From assembly GCF_002632485.1 (NCBI RefSeq), contig NZ_NIBU01000020.1:1-63107 (forward strand): a DNA stretch of 63,107 bases, written 5' to 3'. This DNA is from Xenorhabdus innexi. GTDB taxonomy: Bacteria > Pseudomonadota > Gammaproteobacteria > Enterobacterales > Enterobacteriaceae. The position numbers were made by a program, and so were the translations under genes. Below, one piece after another: positions 36,749 to 47,635 of this stretch. Every line of letters begins with the position of its first letter. Position 1 is the first letter of the stretch. The notes under the pieces were generated by a model. The model saw only the letters and a program-made list of their open reading frames with translations. It was not told the DNA's origin and made no database searches.

Positions 36749-38215
36749 ATGAATAAAACCGCTCCAGTCGGTTTATGGAATCAACCGAAACCCTTTTTCG
36801 TGATCTTTTTTATTGAACTATGGGAAAGATTTGGTTACTACGGTGTTCAAGGCATCCTTGCTGTCTATTTCACTCAACAGCTTGGATTCACAGAAGCACA
36901 ATCCTTCATTACATTTGGCGCATTTACGGCCTTGGTGTATGGACTAATTTCTATCGGTGGTTATATCGGTGACCACTTATTGGGGACAAAACGCACTATC
37001 GTATTGGGTGCCATTATACTGGCAATAGGTTACTTTCTGATTGGCCTGTCCATCATGCACTCAGAGCTGATTTTTTATGCATTAGGTACAGTCGCTGTAG
37101 GTAATGGACTCTTTAAGGCTAATCCCGCCAGTTTGCTGTCAAAATGTTACAAACCATATGATCCGCGTTTGGACACCGCATTCACCCTTTTCTACATGTC
37201 TATAAATATCGGTTCTTTAGTTTCTCTCTTCCTGGCTCCCGTGATTGCCGAAAAATATGGCTATCCCGTCATTTATAGTATTTGTGGTATCGGTTTGCTT
37301 ATAGCTCTACTAGTTTATTTTTCCTGCCGTCATATAATACGTGACATTGGCTCAAGACCTGATCATCAACCTCTTAATTATTCAACCTTGCTGGTTGTAT
37401 TAATTGGTACATTAGTGATGATTAGCATTTGTGCATGGTTATTACACAACATCATTATCGCCAATATCGTTTTGGCAACGATTTCTACCGTTGTTGTAAT
37501 CATTTTTTTCTGGCAATTATTTAAACAAGATAGTGCAGGCCGCAGTAAAATGTTTGTGGCTTTTATCCTGATGCTTCAAGCTGTTGTGTTCTATATCCTG
37601 TACAATCAGATGCCAACTTCTCTCAATTTTTTTGTCATTAATAACGTTCACAGCCAACTTTTCGGCTTTAATATCAACCCTATGAGTTTTCAGGCTCTGA
37701 ATCCGATTTGGGTCATAATTATTAGCCCTATTCTGGCAATGATTTATACTCGGCGGAGCGCACAAGGCAAAGACTTCTCTATGCCAACAAAATTCACCTT
37801 TGGTATGTTTCTATGCTCTCTGGGCTTCCTGACTGCCTTTGCTTCAGGCTGGTTTGCCGATTCAAACGGTATAGTTTCCCCATGGTTTGTTGTACTGATC
37901 TATATGTTCCAGAGTGCTGGCGAATTGATGATAAGTGCATTGGGTCTGGCGATGGTAGCTACGTTTGTTCCCCGTTATCTGACTGGTTTTATTCTTGGTA
38001 TGTGGTTTCTTGCACAAGCTGGAGCGTCAATATTAGCAGGATATATAGCTGCATTTACCGCCGCACCAGAAGGTTTCACCGATCCACTACAAACCCTGCC
38101 AATCTATACAAATGTCTTTGGTAAAATCGGTGCTGCCACTTTCATTGTTGCTGTGATAATGGCGTTCATGGTGCCGTGGCTGAACCGTATTATGAAAGAT
38201 AGTTCAAAAGCATAA
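36749..38215 (+). CDS. dtpA: Dipeptide/tripeptide:proton symporter (POT family, DtpA/TppB type)
   Basis: 488 residues, ~14 helices. POT/PTR2 signatures: [20 protein letters not shown] (ExxERFxYY proton-coupling motif), [20 protein letters not shown], and [20 protein letters not shown]. Imports di- and tripeptides, and related toxic peptides. Monocistronic between a long promoter and a clear hairpin. Assignment to DtpA rather than DtpB is by overall resemblance. Confidence 0.9.
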   Translation: MNKTAPVGLWNQPKPFFVIFFIELWERFGYYGVQGILAVYFTQQLGFTEAQSFITFGAFTALVYGLISIGGYIGDHLLGTKRTIVLGAIILAIGYFLIGLSIMHSELIFYALGTVAVGNGLFKANPASLLSKCYKPYDPRLDTAFTLFYMSINIGSLVSLFLAPVIAEKYGYPVIYSICGIGLLIALLVYFSCRHIIRDIGSRPDHQPLNYSTLLVVLIGTLVMISICAWLLHNIIIANIVLATISTVVVIIFFWQLFKQDSAGRSKMFVAFILMLQAVVFYILYNQMPTSLNFFVINNVHSQLFGFNINPMSFQALNPIWVIIISPILAMIYTRRSAQGKDFSMPTKFTFGMFLCSLGFLTAFASGWFADSNGIVSPWFVVLIYMFQSAGELMISALGLAMVATFVPRYLTGFILGMWFLAQAGASILAGYIAAFTAAPEGFTDPLQTLPIYTNVFGKIGAATFIVAVIMAFMVPWLNRIMKDSSKA

Positions 38216-38241
38216 TTTATCTGATTCAGTTTAATTAAAAA

Positions 38242-38280
38242 AATTCCCGCCGTTAATAATGAAAATAACAGGCGGGAATT
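38242..38280. terminator. Hairpin between dtpA and fbaA
   Basis: 10 bp perfect arms AATTCCCGCC / GGCGGGAATT with a 19 nt loop, between converging genes; A-tract upstream and T/A-rich after, so it can serve both strands. Confidence 0.7.
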
Positions 38281-38337
38281 AACAAACTACCTTAATCAAC
38301 CAGAACTAGTTCAATCCATGCCAATCATGGTTGAAAA

Positions 38338-39414
38338 TTACAGCACATCAACCGCATTCAGTTCTTTGAAAGCCTGTTCCAGACGAACTATCATGGAAGC
38401 CTGACCGGCTCGCAACCAAACACGTGGATCATAGAATTTCTTATTAGGTTTATCCGCACCTTCCGGGTTACCTAATTGACCTTGCAGATAGCCTTCATTT
38501 TTCTTGTAGTAGTTCAGAATACCTTCCCAAGTTGCCCATTGGGTATCGGTATCAATATTCATTTTCACTACACCGTAGCTGACTGCTTCCTGAATTTCTT
38601 CTGCTGTAGAGCCGGAACCACCGTGGAAAACGAAATCCAAGCTATTGTGTGGCAGGTTGAATTTCTCTGAAACATAGTCCTGAGAATTACGCAGAATTTT
38701 TGGTGTCAGTTTAACGTTACCCGGTTTATAAACACCGTGAACATTACCGAAAGATGCCGCAATAGTGAAACGTGGGCTAATCGCGTTCAGTTTTTCATAA
38801 GCATAAGCCACATCTTCTGGCTGGGTGTACAGAGAGGAGCTGTCCAGATGGCTGTTATCAACGCCATCTTCTTCACCACCGGTACAACCCAACTCGATTT
38901 CCAGCGTCATGTCAATTTTCGCCATGCGCGCCAGATACTGACTGCAAATCTCGATGTTTTCTTCCAAAGATTCTTCTGACAGGTCAATCATGTGGGAAGA
39001 GAACAAAGGCTTGCCTGTCTGAGCATAGTGCTTCTCACCTGCATCTAACAGACCATCAATCCACGGCAGCAATTTACGTGCGCAGTGGTCGGTATGCAAG
39101 ATGACTGGCACACCATAATGCTCTGCCATCTGATGCACATGATAAGCACCAGAAATAGCGCCCAGAATCGCCGCCTGCTGGCCTTCAGCTTTCAGACCTT
39201 TACCTGCTACAAATGATGCACCACCATTGGAAAACTGGATAATTACCGGAGCACGTACTTTTGCCGCTGTTTCCAATACAGCATTGATAGAATCAGTACC
39301 GACACAGTTAACTGCCGGTAAAGCAAAATTATGTTCTTTTGCGATGGCAAAGATTTTTTGAACATCATCACCAGTGATGACACCCGGTTTTACGAAATCA
39401 AAAATTTTAGACAT
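38338..39414 (-). CDS. fbaA: Class II fructose-bisphosphate aldolase
   Basis: 358 residues (E. coli FbaA 359). The zinc site HTDHCARK, LEIELGCTGGEEDGVDNS and the glycine-rich FHGGSGSTAEEI are present. Cleaves fructose-1,6-bisphosphate to DHAP and GAP. The ATG at 39414 (MSKIFDFVKPGV) matches the family start. It is last in the epd-pgk-fbaA order, 57 bp after pgk. DHAP made by the inositol pathway enters metabolism at this step. Confidence 0.97.
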   Translation of the reverse strand: MSKIFDFVKPGVITGDDVQKIFAIAKEHNFALPAVNCVGTDSINAVLETAAKVRAPVIIQFSNGGASFVAGKGLKAEGQQAAILGAISGAYHVHQMAEHYGVPVILHTDHCARKLLPWIDGLLDAGEKHYAQTGKPLFSSHMIDLSEESLEENIEICSQYLARMAKIDMTLEIELGCTGGEEDGVDNSHLDSSSLYTQPEDVAYAYEKLNAISPRFTIAASFGNVHGVYKPGNVKLTPKILRNSQDYVSEKFNLPHNSLDFVFHGGSGSTAEEIQEAVSYGVVKMNIDTDTQWATWEGILNYYKKNEGYLQGQLGNPEGADKPNKKFYDPRVWLRAGQASMIVRLEQAFKELNAVDVL

Positions 39415-39471
39415 GTTACGTGGTCCTGTATTGACATTGAACAGGCAGTATATACTGCCTATTATCACAAC

Positions 39472-40638
39472 TTAGTTACTGTTAGCACGTTCTTCCAGCA
39501 TCACAACGGCGGGTAGTTTTTTGCCTTCAACAAACTCAAGGAAAGCACCACCACCTGTAGAGATGTAAGAGATTTTGTCAGCAATCTCAAAAAGATCGAT
39601 TGCCGCCAAAGTATCACCACCACCTGCAATCGAGAAAGCATCACTATTTGCAATCGCATGGGCAATAATTTCGGTTCCTTTACGGAAATTCGGGAATTCA
39701 AAAACACCAACCGGGCCATTCCACAGAATCGTTTTTGCACTTTTCAGGATTTCAGCCAAGCGTTCAGCAGAAGCATCGCCTAAATCGAGGATCTGCTCTT
39801 CATCTTTAATTTCACTGGTTGATTTCAATGTCGCTTCAGCAGTTTCAGAAAACTCTGTTGCCACACGAACGTCAGTAGGTACTGGAATATCACAGCTCTC
39901 CAGCAGCTTTTTCGCTTCCGGGATCAAATCATCTTCATACAGGGAGCGACCAACATTGTGACCTTCTGCGGCAACAAAAGTATTGGCAATTCCACCACCA
40001 ACGATAAGCTGATCGGCAATTTTGGACAGTGAATCAAGAACAGTCAGTTTGGTAGAAACTTTAGAACCACCCACAATTGCTACCATTGGGCGAGCCGGGT
40101 TATGCAATGCTTTACCCAGCGCTTCCAGTTCACCGGATAACAACGGGCCTGCACAGGCAACCGGCGCAAATTTAGCAACACCGTGAGTTGATGCCTGAGC
40201 ACGATGGGCTGTCCCGAAGGCATCCATAACATAGACATCACACAATGCTGCATACTGTTTTGATAATGTTTCGTCGTCTTTTTTCTCACCTTTGTTAAAG
40301 CGAACGTTTTCCAGAACAACTAACTCGCCTTCCGCCACTTCAACACCACTCAGATAGTCTTTCTCCAGACGGACAGGAGAAGAAAGTGCTGCTTTCAGGT
40401 AATCAACGACAGGTTGTAGTGAAAACTCTTCGTTGTACTCTCCCTCAGTTGGGCGTCCCAGGTGAGAAGTAACCATGACTTTGGCTCCCTGATTCAGTGC
40501 AGCCTCGATCGTCGGCAAAGATGCACGAATACGCGCATCAGAGGTAACTTTGCCATCTTTTACAGGCACATTCAGATCAGCCCGGATCAGAACACGTTTA
40601 CCCGCCAGATCTAAATCAGTCATCTTAATTACAGACAT
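39472..40638 (-). CDS. pgk: Phosphoglycerate kinase
   Basis: 388 residues (family ~387). Starts [20 protein letters not shown] at 40638, with GAGAGGATTCACC as ribosome site. Conserved [41 protein letters not shown], and the nucleotide site GGGDTLAA. It makes ATP and 3-phosphoglycerate. Confidence 0.97.
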   Translation of the reverse strand: MSVIKMTDLDLAGKRVLIRADLNVPVKDGKVTSDARIRASLPTIEAALNQGAKVMVTSHLGRPTEGEYNEEFSLQPVVDYLKAALSSPVRLEKDYLSGVEVAEGELVVLENVRFNKGEKKDDETLSKQYAALCDVYVMDAFGTAHRAQASTHGVAKFAPVACAGPLLSGELEALGKALHNPARPMVAIVGGSKVSTKLTVLDSLSKIADQLIVGGGIANTFVAAEGHNVGRSLYEDDLIPEAKKLLESCDIPVPTDVRVATEFSETAEATLKSTSEIKDEEQILDLGDASAERLAEILKSAKTILWNGPVGVFEFPNFRKGTEIIAHAIANSDAFSIAGGGDTLAAIDLFEIADKISYISTGGGAFLEFVEGKKLPAVVMLEERANSN

Positions 40639-40768
40639 GGTGAATCCTCTCATTGATTCTCTATAAAATTACTCAATCCTCTGCTGCATGCCGTTTGTTC
40701 AGTAAATTATTATTTAACAGAATCGGCACAACATTATTGATACAACAGACGATTTATTTGAAACCCGT

Positions 40769-41803
40769 TTATTTGAAACCCTTCGAAGCCATTGCCAATG
40801 CTGTATCAAGCATACGATTGGCAAAGCCCCACTCATTATCACACCAAACAAGTGTTTTAATCAGATGGTTTCCACTCACTCTTGTTTGTGTGCCATCCAC
40901 AATGGCACTGTGAGGATCATGGTTAAAATCCGTTGAGACCAACGGTAAATCGGTGAAATCCACTATACCACGAAACGAACTCACTGCTGATTTTTGCAGT
41001 AGTTGGTTTACCTCACTGACATTAACAGCGGTACTCACTGTCACGCTCAAATCAATCGCTGTGACATTGATGGTAGGTACCCGTACAGAAATCGCTTCAA
41101 ACCGATTACTGAATTTAGGGAAAATGCGAGTGATCCCCGCTGCCAGTTTTGTATCAACAGGTATAATCGACTGACTGGCTGCACGGGTTCGACGCAGGTC
41201 ACTGTGATAAGCATCAATCACGGGCTGATCATTCATGGATGCGTGGATTGTTGTCACAGTACCTGATTCAATATTGAACGCATCATCTAACACCTTAATA
41301 ATCGGGATAATGCAATTTGTTGTACAGGAAGCATTAGAAACAATACGATCTTCCGCAGACAACAGGTCATGGTTCACGCCATATACTACGGTCGCATCCA
41401 GATCATTTCCGCCCGGATGAGCAAACAGGACTTTTTTAGCGCCACTGGTGAGATGGGATTCCCCATCAGCACGTTCACCATACTTACCGGTACAATCGAG
41501 TACAATATCAATACCCAGTTCTTTCCACGGCAAATCCGAAATATCAGATTGATGAAACAACCGGATACGGTCATCTCCCACGTGCAGTTCTTTATTATTC
41601 AAACCTATATGGTTCAGGCGCACATCCCATGCAAAACGCCCATGGCTGGAATCATATTTCAATAAGTGAGCGATACCTTCTGCATCAGCCAGCTCATTGA
41701 TGGCGATAACCGCAATTTCAGCCCGACGCCCGGATTCGTAGAGTGCTCGCAGGACACTGCGGCCTATTCTCCCAAAACCGTTAATCGCTACCCTGATTGT
41801 CAT
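40769..41803 (-). CDS. epd: D-erythrose-4-phosphate dehydrogenase
   Basis: 344 residues. GAPDH-like: [20 protein letters not shown], the catalytic Cys in SNASCTTNC, and [12 protein letters not shown]. Epd, rather than GapA, by the [22 protein letters not shown] stretch and position upstream of pgk. It provides 4-phosphoerythronate for PLP synthesis. The last codons GGTTTCAAATAA are repeated 15 bp further on. Confidence 0.95.
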   Translation of the reverse strand: MTIRVAINGFGRIGRSVLRALYESGRRAEIAVIAINELADAEGIAHLLKYDSSHGRFAWDVRLNHIGLNNKELHVGDDRIRLFHQSDISDLPWKELGIDIVLDCTGKYGERADGESHLTSGAKKVLFAHPGGNDLDATVVYGVNHDLLSAEDRIVSNASCTTNCIIPIIKVLDDAFNIESGTVTTIHASMNDQPVIDAYHSDLRRTRAASQSIIPVDTKLAAGITRIFPKFSNRFEAISVRVPTINVTAIDLSVTVSTAVNVSEVNQLLQKSAVSSFRGIVDFTDLPLVSTDFNHDPHSAIVDGTQTRVSGNHLIKTLVWCDNEWGFANRMLDTALAMASKGFK

Positions 41804-42018
41804 GTTACTCCCTGAATTTCTCTGTTTCACGCAACGGCTTAGGATAACTGAGCAACTGCAAATTGTACGGATGATTCATCATAAAATTAATCAGATTGTG
41901 ACAGACAAGACATTTTGCATACGACAACTGAAACGGTTCAGCTAATTATAAGGGAAGACTACGAGAAAAAAAGGGCAATAGCAAGGCTCGTTAACAGCAT
42001 AATAAAAATATTTTGAGT

Positions 42019-42062
42019 AAAAAAAGAGCGCATCGGCTCAAAGTTTGATGCAGATGCGCTTT
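42019..42062 (-). terminator. Strong intrinsic terminator of tktA
   Basis: On the minus strand AGCGCATC ... GATGCGCT followed by seven T residues (A-tract at 42019-42025). A second stem, CCTTATCTTT / AAAGATAAGG at 42065-42098, lies between it and the tktA stop. tktA and epd are therefore separate transcripts. Confidence 0.85.
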
Positions 42063-42113
42063 ATCCTTATCTTTCAAGCTATCGCATAAAAGATAAGGGA
42101 TTTGATTCATATG

Positions 42114-44108
42114 TTATTTCAGTAATGCTGTTGCTTTAGCAACCACATTTTCAACCGTAAAACCAAACTCTTTGAACAGTGCGTCAGCTGGTGCTGATTC
42201 ACCGAAAGTCTTCATACCGACGATAGCACCGTTTATGCCAACATATTTGAACCAGTAATCAGCAATCCCGGCTTCAACTGCAACACGGGCAGAAACAGCG
42301 GCAGGAAGTACTGCTTCACGATAAGCCGAATCCTGCTTGTCAAATGCATCAGTTGATGGCATGGAAACAACACGGATTTTACGACCTTCTGCACTCAGTT
42401 GATCAGCAGCTTTCACTGCCAGTTCAACTTCAGAGCCGGTAGCAATCAGGATTAACTCAGGCTGACCCGCACAATCTTTCAGGATGTAAGCACCTTTCTC
42501 GATGTTTGCCAGTTGCTCAGCAGTACGCTCCTGCTGTGCCAGATTCTGACGGGAGAAGATCAGAGAAGTTGGGCCATCTTTACGCTCAATTGCATATTTC
42601 CATGCAACCGCAGATTCTACCTGATCACATGGACGCCATGTGCTCATATTTGGTGTTACACGCAGGCTGGCAATCTGTTCAACTGGCTGATGAGTCGGGC
42701 CATCTTCACCCAGACCGATGGAGTCATGAGTATATACAAAGATGCTACGGATTTTCATCAGTGCCGCCATACGCACTGCGTTACGGGCATATTCAACAAA
42801 CATCAGGAATGTCGCACCATAAGGCACAAAACCACCATGCAGAGCGATACCGTTCATGATGGCAGACATACCGAATTCGCGAACACCGTAATGAATGTAG
42901 TTACCATCCTGAACTTCGTTCAGAGGTTTGGAACCAGACCACATAGTCAGGTTACTTGGCGCCAGATCCGCAGAACCACCCATAAATTCAGGCAGAACCT
43001 GACCAAATGCTTCCAGCGCATTTTGTGATGCTTTACGGCTGGCAATGGAAGCCGGATTCTGTTGCAGATTTTCAATAAATGCCTTGGATTCTGCTTCCCA
43101 GTTTTCCGGCAGTTCACCGCTGGTACGGCGGCTGAATTCTGCGGCCAGTTCAGGATGAGCTTCAGCATAAGCTGCGAATTTTGCATCCCATGCGTTTTCT
43201 TTTGCTTGACCGGCTTCTTTCGCATTCCAGCCAGCATAAATATCCTGAGGGATTTCAAAAGAAGGATATTCCCAACCCAGAGCTTTGCGGGTTGCTTCGA
43301 TTTCAGCATCTCCCAATGGTGCACCGTGACATTCTTCTTTGCCTGCTTTGTTTGGTGAGCCAAAACCAATAATAGTTTTGCACATCAACAGAGATGGCTT
43401 GCCAGTTTCTTTACGCGCTTCTTCAATTGCTGCTGAAATTGCATCAGAATCGTGGCCATCGACACCACGGATAACATGCCAGCCGTATGCTTCAAAACGT
43501 GCTGCGGTGTCATCAGTGAACCAGCCTTCTACTTCACCATCAATGGAAATGCCATTGTCATCATAGAAAGCTATCAGTTTGCCCAGTTTCAGCGTACCTG
43601 CCAACGAGCAGACTTCATGGGAAATACCTTCCATCATACAACCGTCACCCATGAATACATAAGTGTGGTGATCGACGATATCGTGGCCCGGACGGTTAAA
43701 CTGCGCTGCCAGTGTACGTTCTGCGATTGCGAAACCAACCGCATTGGCAATCCCCTGCCCCAGTGGGCCGGTTGTTGTTTCTACACCCGGAGTATAACCA
43801 TATTCAGGATGACCAGGGGTTTTGGAATGCAGTTGGCGGAAATTTTTCAGATCGTCGATGGAAACATCGTAACCAGTCAGGTGCAGCAAGCTGTAAATCA
43901 GCATAGAGCCGTGACCATTGGACAATACAAAGCGGTCACGATCTGCCCAGTTAGGATTGACAGGGTTATGGTTCAGATAATCGCGCCACAGAACTTCAGC
44001 AATGTCAGCCATTCCCATCGGTGCACCAGGATGCCCTGATTTTGCTTTCTGCACAGCATCCATGCTCAAGAAGCGGATAGCATTAGCAAGGGTTTTACGA
44101 GTGGTCAT
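42114..44108 (-). CDS. tktA: Transketolase
   Basis: 664 residues (E. coli TktA 663). ThDP site [20 protein letters not shown]...[10 protein letters not shown]-terminal [18 protein letters not shown], and C-terminal [19 protein letters not shown]. It links the pentose phosphate pathway to glycolysis. Upstream of epd-pgk-fbaA as in other enterics. Confidence 0.97.
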   Translation of the reverse strand: MTTRKTLANAIRFLSMDAVQKAKSGHPGAPMGMADIAEVLWRDYLNHNPVNPNWADRDRFVLSNGHGSMLIYSLLHLTGYDVSIDDLKNFRQLHSKTPGHPEYGYTPGVETTTGPLGQGIANAVGFAIAERTLAAQFNRPGHDIVDHHTYVFMGDGCMMEGISHEVCSLAGTLKLGKLIAFYDDNGISIDGEVEGWFTDDTAARFEAYGWHVIRGVDGHDSDAISAAIEEARKETGKPSLLMCKTIIGFGSPNKAGKEECHGAPLGDAEIEATRKALGWEYPSFEIPQDIYAGWNAKEAGQAKENAWDAKFAAYAEAHPELAAEFSRRTSGELPENWEAESKAFIENLQQNPASIASRKASQNALEAFGQVLPEFMGGSADLAPSNLTMWSGSKPLNEVQDGNYIHYGVREFGMSAIMNGIALHGGFVPYGATFLMFVEYARNAVRMAALMKIRSIFVYTHDSIGLGEDGPTHQPVEQIASLRVTPNMSTWRPCDQVESAVAWKYAIERKDGPTSLIFSRQNLAQQERTAEQLANIEKGAYILKDCAGQPELILIATGSEVELAVKAADQLSAEGRKIRVVSMPSTDAFDKQDSAYREAVLPAAVSARVAVEAGIADYWFKYVGINGAIVGMKTFGESAPADALFKEFGFTVENVVAKATALLK

Positions 44109-44492
44109 TCTTTACTCCAAGTCGGATAAAAGCGTTAGTGAACTAGAACTAATTTTCGCAGCGCAGCATACAAACCGCAATCATTAATGCCAGATAAACG
44201 AAAACTATCTTAGTTTTCATTTAGCATCAATTCCTTGATTTCTCCCCGTTGTTATGGCGTATTTTAGTCAAATATGCCGGAACGGATGTGTACTTGCGCA
44301 AATGAAGATTGATTTCACCTCGTGATTTGCGCAATGAGAAACCACGTATTAGACACGATAATTAATGGGTTAATCAAGGTCGAAGAAACTGGTATTCTGC
44401 TGATTTGGAGCAGGATAGCAATTCAGATGTGATAATTTCCTCTGACTAAAAATACATTGTGATTCAAGTAACAATTTGGCTCATATAACTTT
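44109..44492. other. tktA upstream region
   Basis: About 380 bp between the tktA start and the ymdB relic. It should contain the tktA promoter. No gene and no clear repeat seen. Confidence 0.35.
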
Positions 44493-44688
44493 CTAAGTTA
44501 GAGAACGATAAATGTCATAATTTTCATCATCAAAACAAATAAGATTCACCTGTAATATATTTTGGTTATCAAACAGACGCGAGTGAATCATCTCCGCCAC
44601 CCAGCAAAGAACTATTAGCTGCGTTAACAATCGCTTCAACAGCAATTTTGGTGATATCACCCTGAATTATTTTTATTCTGTTGTTCAT
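44493..44688 (-). pseudogene. ymdB: Macrodomain protein YmdB relic with an internal deletion
   Basis: From ATG 44688 the minus strand encodes [20 protein letters not shown] and then [14 protein letters not shown], the ADP-ribose-binding N-terminus of YmdB-type macrodomains, before a TGA at 44569. The next frame down to the TAG at 44493 reads VNLICFDDENYDIYRSLT, matching the YmdB C-terminus. The ~110 residues between are deleted. YmdB removes O-acetyl-ADP-ribose and modulates RNase III; this copy is certainly inactive. Both fragments are too short to show as ordinary genes. Confidence 0.8.
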
Positions 44689-44776
44689 TTAGTCACTCTC
44701 CCTCACATTTTCTTATGTTCAGAACAGATTTACTTATATAGTGCTTAATCATTACTCATTTCGGACTGAATAATAA

Positions 44777-45322
44777 ATGGCAAAAAACACCACTGCGTTA
44801 AATCCAATATCAGTTCCAAACATCATGCTATTAAATTCCATCAACGCTAAATGTGATGAACTGATTAACTTGCTACACAACTGTGTCGAAGATGGTGCAT
44901 CTATTGGCTTTATTCCACCACTGGAAATAAATGAAGCCGCACAATACTGGCAAGACGTCGAGAAAGATCTGGTATCCGGTAATCGGTTACTGTTGGTTGC
45001 AATGGAAGATAACAATATTGCAGGTTCTGTACAGCTTTGCCTTTGCAGAAAAAAGAATGGAAAACATCGGGCTGATGTAGAAAAACTAATGGTACACACA
45101 GACTATCGCCGACGTGGGATTGGCAACAAATTAATGGATGAACTGGAACGTCTGGCACAGCAGCATCAACGAAGTCTGCTGATACTCGATACCCGCACAA
45201 ATGATCCCGCTTCTGCTCTTTACCGAAAATGTGGCTTTATTGAAATCGGGCAGATTCCAAATTACGTCATTCATGCTAATGGTGAACTTTCAGCAACAAC
45301 GTATTTTTATAAAATGATTTGA
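44777..45322 (+). CDS. GNAT-family N-acetyltransferase
   Basis: 181 residues. Acetyl-CoA site at ~104-125: VEKLMVHTDYRRRGIGNKLM (the R/Q-x-x-G-x-G/A loop), then RSLLILDTRTNDPASALYRK and CGFIEIGQIPNYV. It resembles acyltransferases acting on small amino compounds; substrate unknown. It is divergent from the ymdB relic and followed by the tRNA-Asp terminator. Confidence 0.88.
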   Translation: MAKNTTALNPISVPNIMLLNSINAKCDELINLLHNCVEDGASIGFIPPLEINEAAQYWQDVEKDLVSGNRLLLVAMEDNNIAGSVQLCLCRKKNGKHRADVEKLMVHTDYRRRGIGNKLMDELERLAQQHQRSLLILDTRTNDPASALYRKCGFIEIGQIPNYVIHANGELSATTYFYKMI

Positions 45323-45341
45323 GTTAGCTGCAAAAATGAAA

Positions 45342-45368
45342 AAGCCCCGAGTTAAAAACTCAGGGCTT
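45342..45368. terminator. Terminator of tRNA-Asp (also able to end the GNAT transcript)
   Basis: On the minus strand AAGCCCTGAGTT / AACTCGGGGCTT with a 3 nt loop and TTTTTC following; eight bases past the tRNA 3' end. The same stem follows the GNAT gene on the plus strand. Confidence 0.85.
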
Positions 45369-45376
45369 ATAAATTC

Positions 45377-45453
45377 TGGCGGTGCGGACGGGACTCGAAC
45401 CCGCGACCCCCGGCGTGACAGGCCGGTATTCTAACCAACTGAACTACCGCACC
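45377..45453 (-). tRNA. aspV: tRNA-Asp (GTC)
   Basis: 77 nt, encoded CCA. Reads GGTGCGGTAGTTCAGTTGGT..., anticodon loop CCTGTCACG (GTC), T arm GGGTTCGAGTCCC, acceptor GGTGCGG/CCGCACC. It matches enteric tRNA-Asp apart from compensated acceptor and anticodon stem pairs. It lies downstream of dnaQ as aspV does in E. coli. Confidence 0.97.
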
Positions 45454-45482
45454 GCATGGTGTTCTGGTTGAGAACGGGATGG

Positions 45483-45511
45483 ATAATACGAGTACCAGCA
45501 CAATCCGTCAA
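45483..45511 (-). promoter_or_regulatory. Sigma-70 promoter of tRNA-Asp
   Basis: On the minus strand: -35 TTGACG (45511-45506), 17 bp spacer, -10 TATTAT (45488-45483), then a GC-rich discriminator CCATCCC, as is typical of stringently controlled stable-RNA promoters. Confidence 0.8.
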
Positions 45512-45602
45512 TCGATTTTTATAATGAAACAGAGTGTTTGCGCAGTTTTTCACCTTAATGGCAAATTAATTGTCACTCAGAACAATTTTGGCACTATTCC
45601 TG

Positions 45603-46352
45603 TCAGTGTAACTGTTCAGGTTTTGCCCGCCATAAACAACTTCCCCCTTTCTTTTCCACTAAATCTAAACGGGATTCATGCTGAAGTAACTCCTCATCAG
45701 AAGCATAAATGACTTTCAGCCCTGCCTGTGGACGGGTGATTTTTTGAATTTCGGCAACCTGAGCATTATTAGATGCTTCCCCTTCCATCGAAAAAGCCAG
45801 CGATGTCTGACCGCCAGTCATCGCCAGATAGACATCGGCCAGGATCTCGGCATCGAGTAATGCCCCGTGAAGGCTACGTTTCGAGTTATCTATATGGTAA
45901 CGATCACACAACGCATCAAGGTTATTACGCTTACCGGGAAAAAGCTTTCTTGCTAACGTCAGGCTGTCGGTAATCGTACAGAATTCAGCCGTTGGCGGGA
46001 TACCCCGGTTAAGTTTACTGAATTCATAATCCATAAAGCCGATATCAAACGTTGCGTTATGGATGATCAGTTCAGCGCCCCGAATAAATTCAATAAATTC
46101 ATCCGCGATATCAGCAAATACGGGTTTATCCAGCAAAAATTCATCGCTGATCCCGTGAACCTCAAATGCCTCCGGATCAACCAGACGTTCCGGTTTAATA
46201 TAAATGTGAAAATGACGCCCTGTCAGACGACGGTTAATCACTTCCACCGCTCCGACTTCGATGATGTTATGCCCCTCGTAGTGAACGCCCAGTTTATTCA
46301 TACCGGTTGTTTCAGTATCGAGGATGATTTGACGGGTAATTGCAGTGCTCAT
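45603..46352 (-). CDS. dnaQ: DNA polymerase III epsilon subunit (3'-5' proofreading exonuclease)
   Basis: 249 residues. DEDDh exonuclease motifs: QIILDTETTGM (Exo I), HNATFDIGFMDYE (Exo II), HGALLDAEILADVYL (Exo III). Clamp-binding QTSLAF at ~residues 184-189 and a C-terminal tail that binds alpha. I chose ATG 46352 (MSTAITRQ), family start. Divergent from rnhA. Confidence 0.97.
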   Translation of the reverse strand: MSTAITRQIILDTETTGMNKLGVHYEGHNIIEVGAVEVINRRLTGRHFHIYIKPERLVDPEAFEVHGISDEFLLDKPVFADIADEFIEFIRGAELIIHNATFDIGFMDYEFSKLNRGIPPTAEFCTITDSLTLARKLFPGKRNNLDALCDRYHIDNSKRSLHGALLDAEILADVYLAMTGGQTSLAFSMEGEASNNAQVAEIQKITRPQAGLKVIYASDEELLQHESRLDLVEKKGGSCLWRAKPEQLH

Positions 46353-46414
46353 AGTGTTTTTTTGTGTCAGACTTAGAGTTTGATTGAAGATGATATAGGA
46401 AGAGTCTACCAAAT

Positions 46415-46876
46415 ATGAATAAACAGGTAGAAATTTTCACCGATGGTTCCTGCCTCGGTAATCCCGGCCCCGGCGGATATGGTGTTTTACTTCGTTATAA
46501 ACAAAAGGAAAAAACCTTAAATGAGGGTTATTTCCGCACAACCAACAACCGGATGGAACTGATGGCCGCTATTGCCGGGCTGGAAGCACTCAAAGAGCCA
46601 TGCACAGTTACTCTTACCACTGACAGCCAATATGTTCGTCAGGGTATTACCCAGTGGATACATAACTGGAAAAAACGGGGCTGGAAAAAAGCAGATAAGT
46701 CCCCGGTGATCAATGTTGATCTGTGGCAACGGCTGGATAAAGCAATTTCGCCCCACGAAATTGAATGGCATTGGGTCAAGGGGCATACCGGTCATCGCGA
46801 AAACGAATTATGTGATGAACTCGCCCGCAACGCAGCTAATTCCCCGACCCAGGCCGATAGTGGCTATATTGAATAA
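46415..46876 (+). CDS. rnhA: Ribonuclease HI
   Basis: 153 residues (E. coli 155). Catalytic acids in [17 protein letters not shown] (D10), [13 protein letters not shown] (E48), [11 protein letters not shown] (D70) and NELCDELAR (D134). Degrades RNA in RNA-DNA hybrids. 62 bp divergent spacer with dnaQ, convergent with yafS. Confidence 0.97.
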   Translation: MNKQVEIFTDGSCLGNPGPGGYGVLLRYKQKEKTLNEGYFRTTNNRMELMAAIAGLEALKEPCTVTLTTDSQYVRQGITQWIHNWKKRGWKKADKSPVINVDLWQRLDKAISPHEIEWHWVKGHTGHRENELCDELARNAANSPTQADSGYIE

Positions 46877-46897
46877 AATCCGTTTTATCAAATGTTG

Positions 46898-47614
46898 TTA
46901 ATCGCGCTGATGAGAACTTTTCACTACCCCTAGCGCGTTACTGAATTTGGGTTTCAACAACCTTGCCCGCATGGGATTAAGAGTCAGAGGTATTGTCCGC
47001 TTGCGGGCAATAATCACATTCAGGCAGCCAAACATGGAGAGCGAAGGTTCATACAGGCTATTGACACTTTTCCACGGTAAAACATGGAAGTTAGCATGAT
47101 ACAAAACTTCATAGTTCAGCAGACGGAGCCAGTCCAATTGACGCAATCTGGAAAACATTTGGGCACGATAAAACCGTCTGCGACACACAGTTGAGATAGA
47201 TTTTCTTAACCCCAGTAGACTGAGCGGATTAAACCCGGAGATAATCAGCCAGCCGTCATCGATCATGATCCTGTCAACCTCTCTGAGCAGCCAGTGGGGG
47301 TCAACGCTATAAGTCAGCATATGAGCCAGTAAACAGGCATCAACTGATTTAGCCTCGAAAGGGAGATAATGAGGATCAGCAATCACATTCATGCTTTCAC
47401 CTTTCAACCCCATATTGACCTGATGACTGATGAGACATGAACGACTGTCAATTTCTGCGCTTAAATTACCGACTTTCACTAAATGAAAACCAAAAATTTT
47501 CGGCCACCACGGTTCCAACTGGCGTTCCAAAGCGGCACGGTAATACTCTCCCCATGGTAAGTCGGCCCAGGAAGCAGGCGGGGTTATTTGTTTGATTACA
47601 CGAGCTGATTGCAT
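46898..47614 (-). CDS. yafS: YafS-type SAM-dependent methyltransferase-like protein
   Basis: 238 residues from the ATG at 47614, which aligns with the E. coli YafS start (MKPARI); a TTG/ATG read starting at 47626 adds four residues. A class I methyltransferase core is seen: YLPFEAKSVDACLLAHMLTY, DDGWLIISGFNPLSLLGLRK. Conserved PWGEYYRAALERQLEPWWPK. Function unassigned in the family. Divergent from gloB, as in E. coli. Confidence 0.9.
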   Translation of the reverse strand: MQSARVIKQITPPASWADLPWGEYYRAALERQLEPWWPKIFGFHLVKVGNLSAEIDSRSCLISHQVNMGLKGESMNVIADPHYLPFEAKSVDACLLAHMLTYSVDPHWLLREVDRIMIDDGWLIISGFNPLSLLGLRKSISTVCRRRFYRAQMFSRLRQLDWLRLLNYEVLYHANFHVLPWKSVNSLYEPSLSMFGCLNVIIARKRTIPLTLNPMRARLLKPKFSNALGVVKSSHQRD

Positions 47615-47635
47615 GTCATCTCCCATCCAACCTAC

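Noticed and set aside
44777-45322. GNAT gene considered as toxin of a TacAT-type toxin-antitoxin pair
   Set aside because: No antitoxin-like ribbon-helix-helix gene adjoins it, and the only neighbour is the ymdB relic.
45342-45453. tRNA-Asp considered as an integration attachment site
   Set aside because: No integrase or repeated tRNA 3' end found nearby; the conserved dnaQ block surrounds it.
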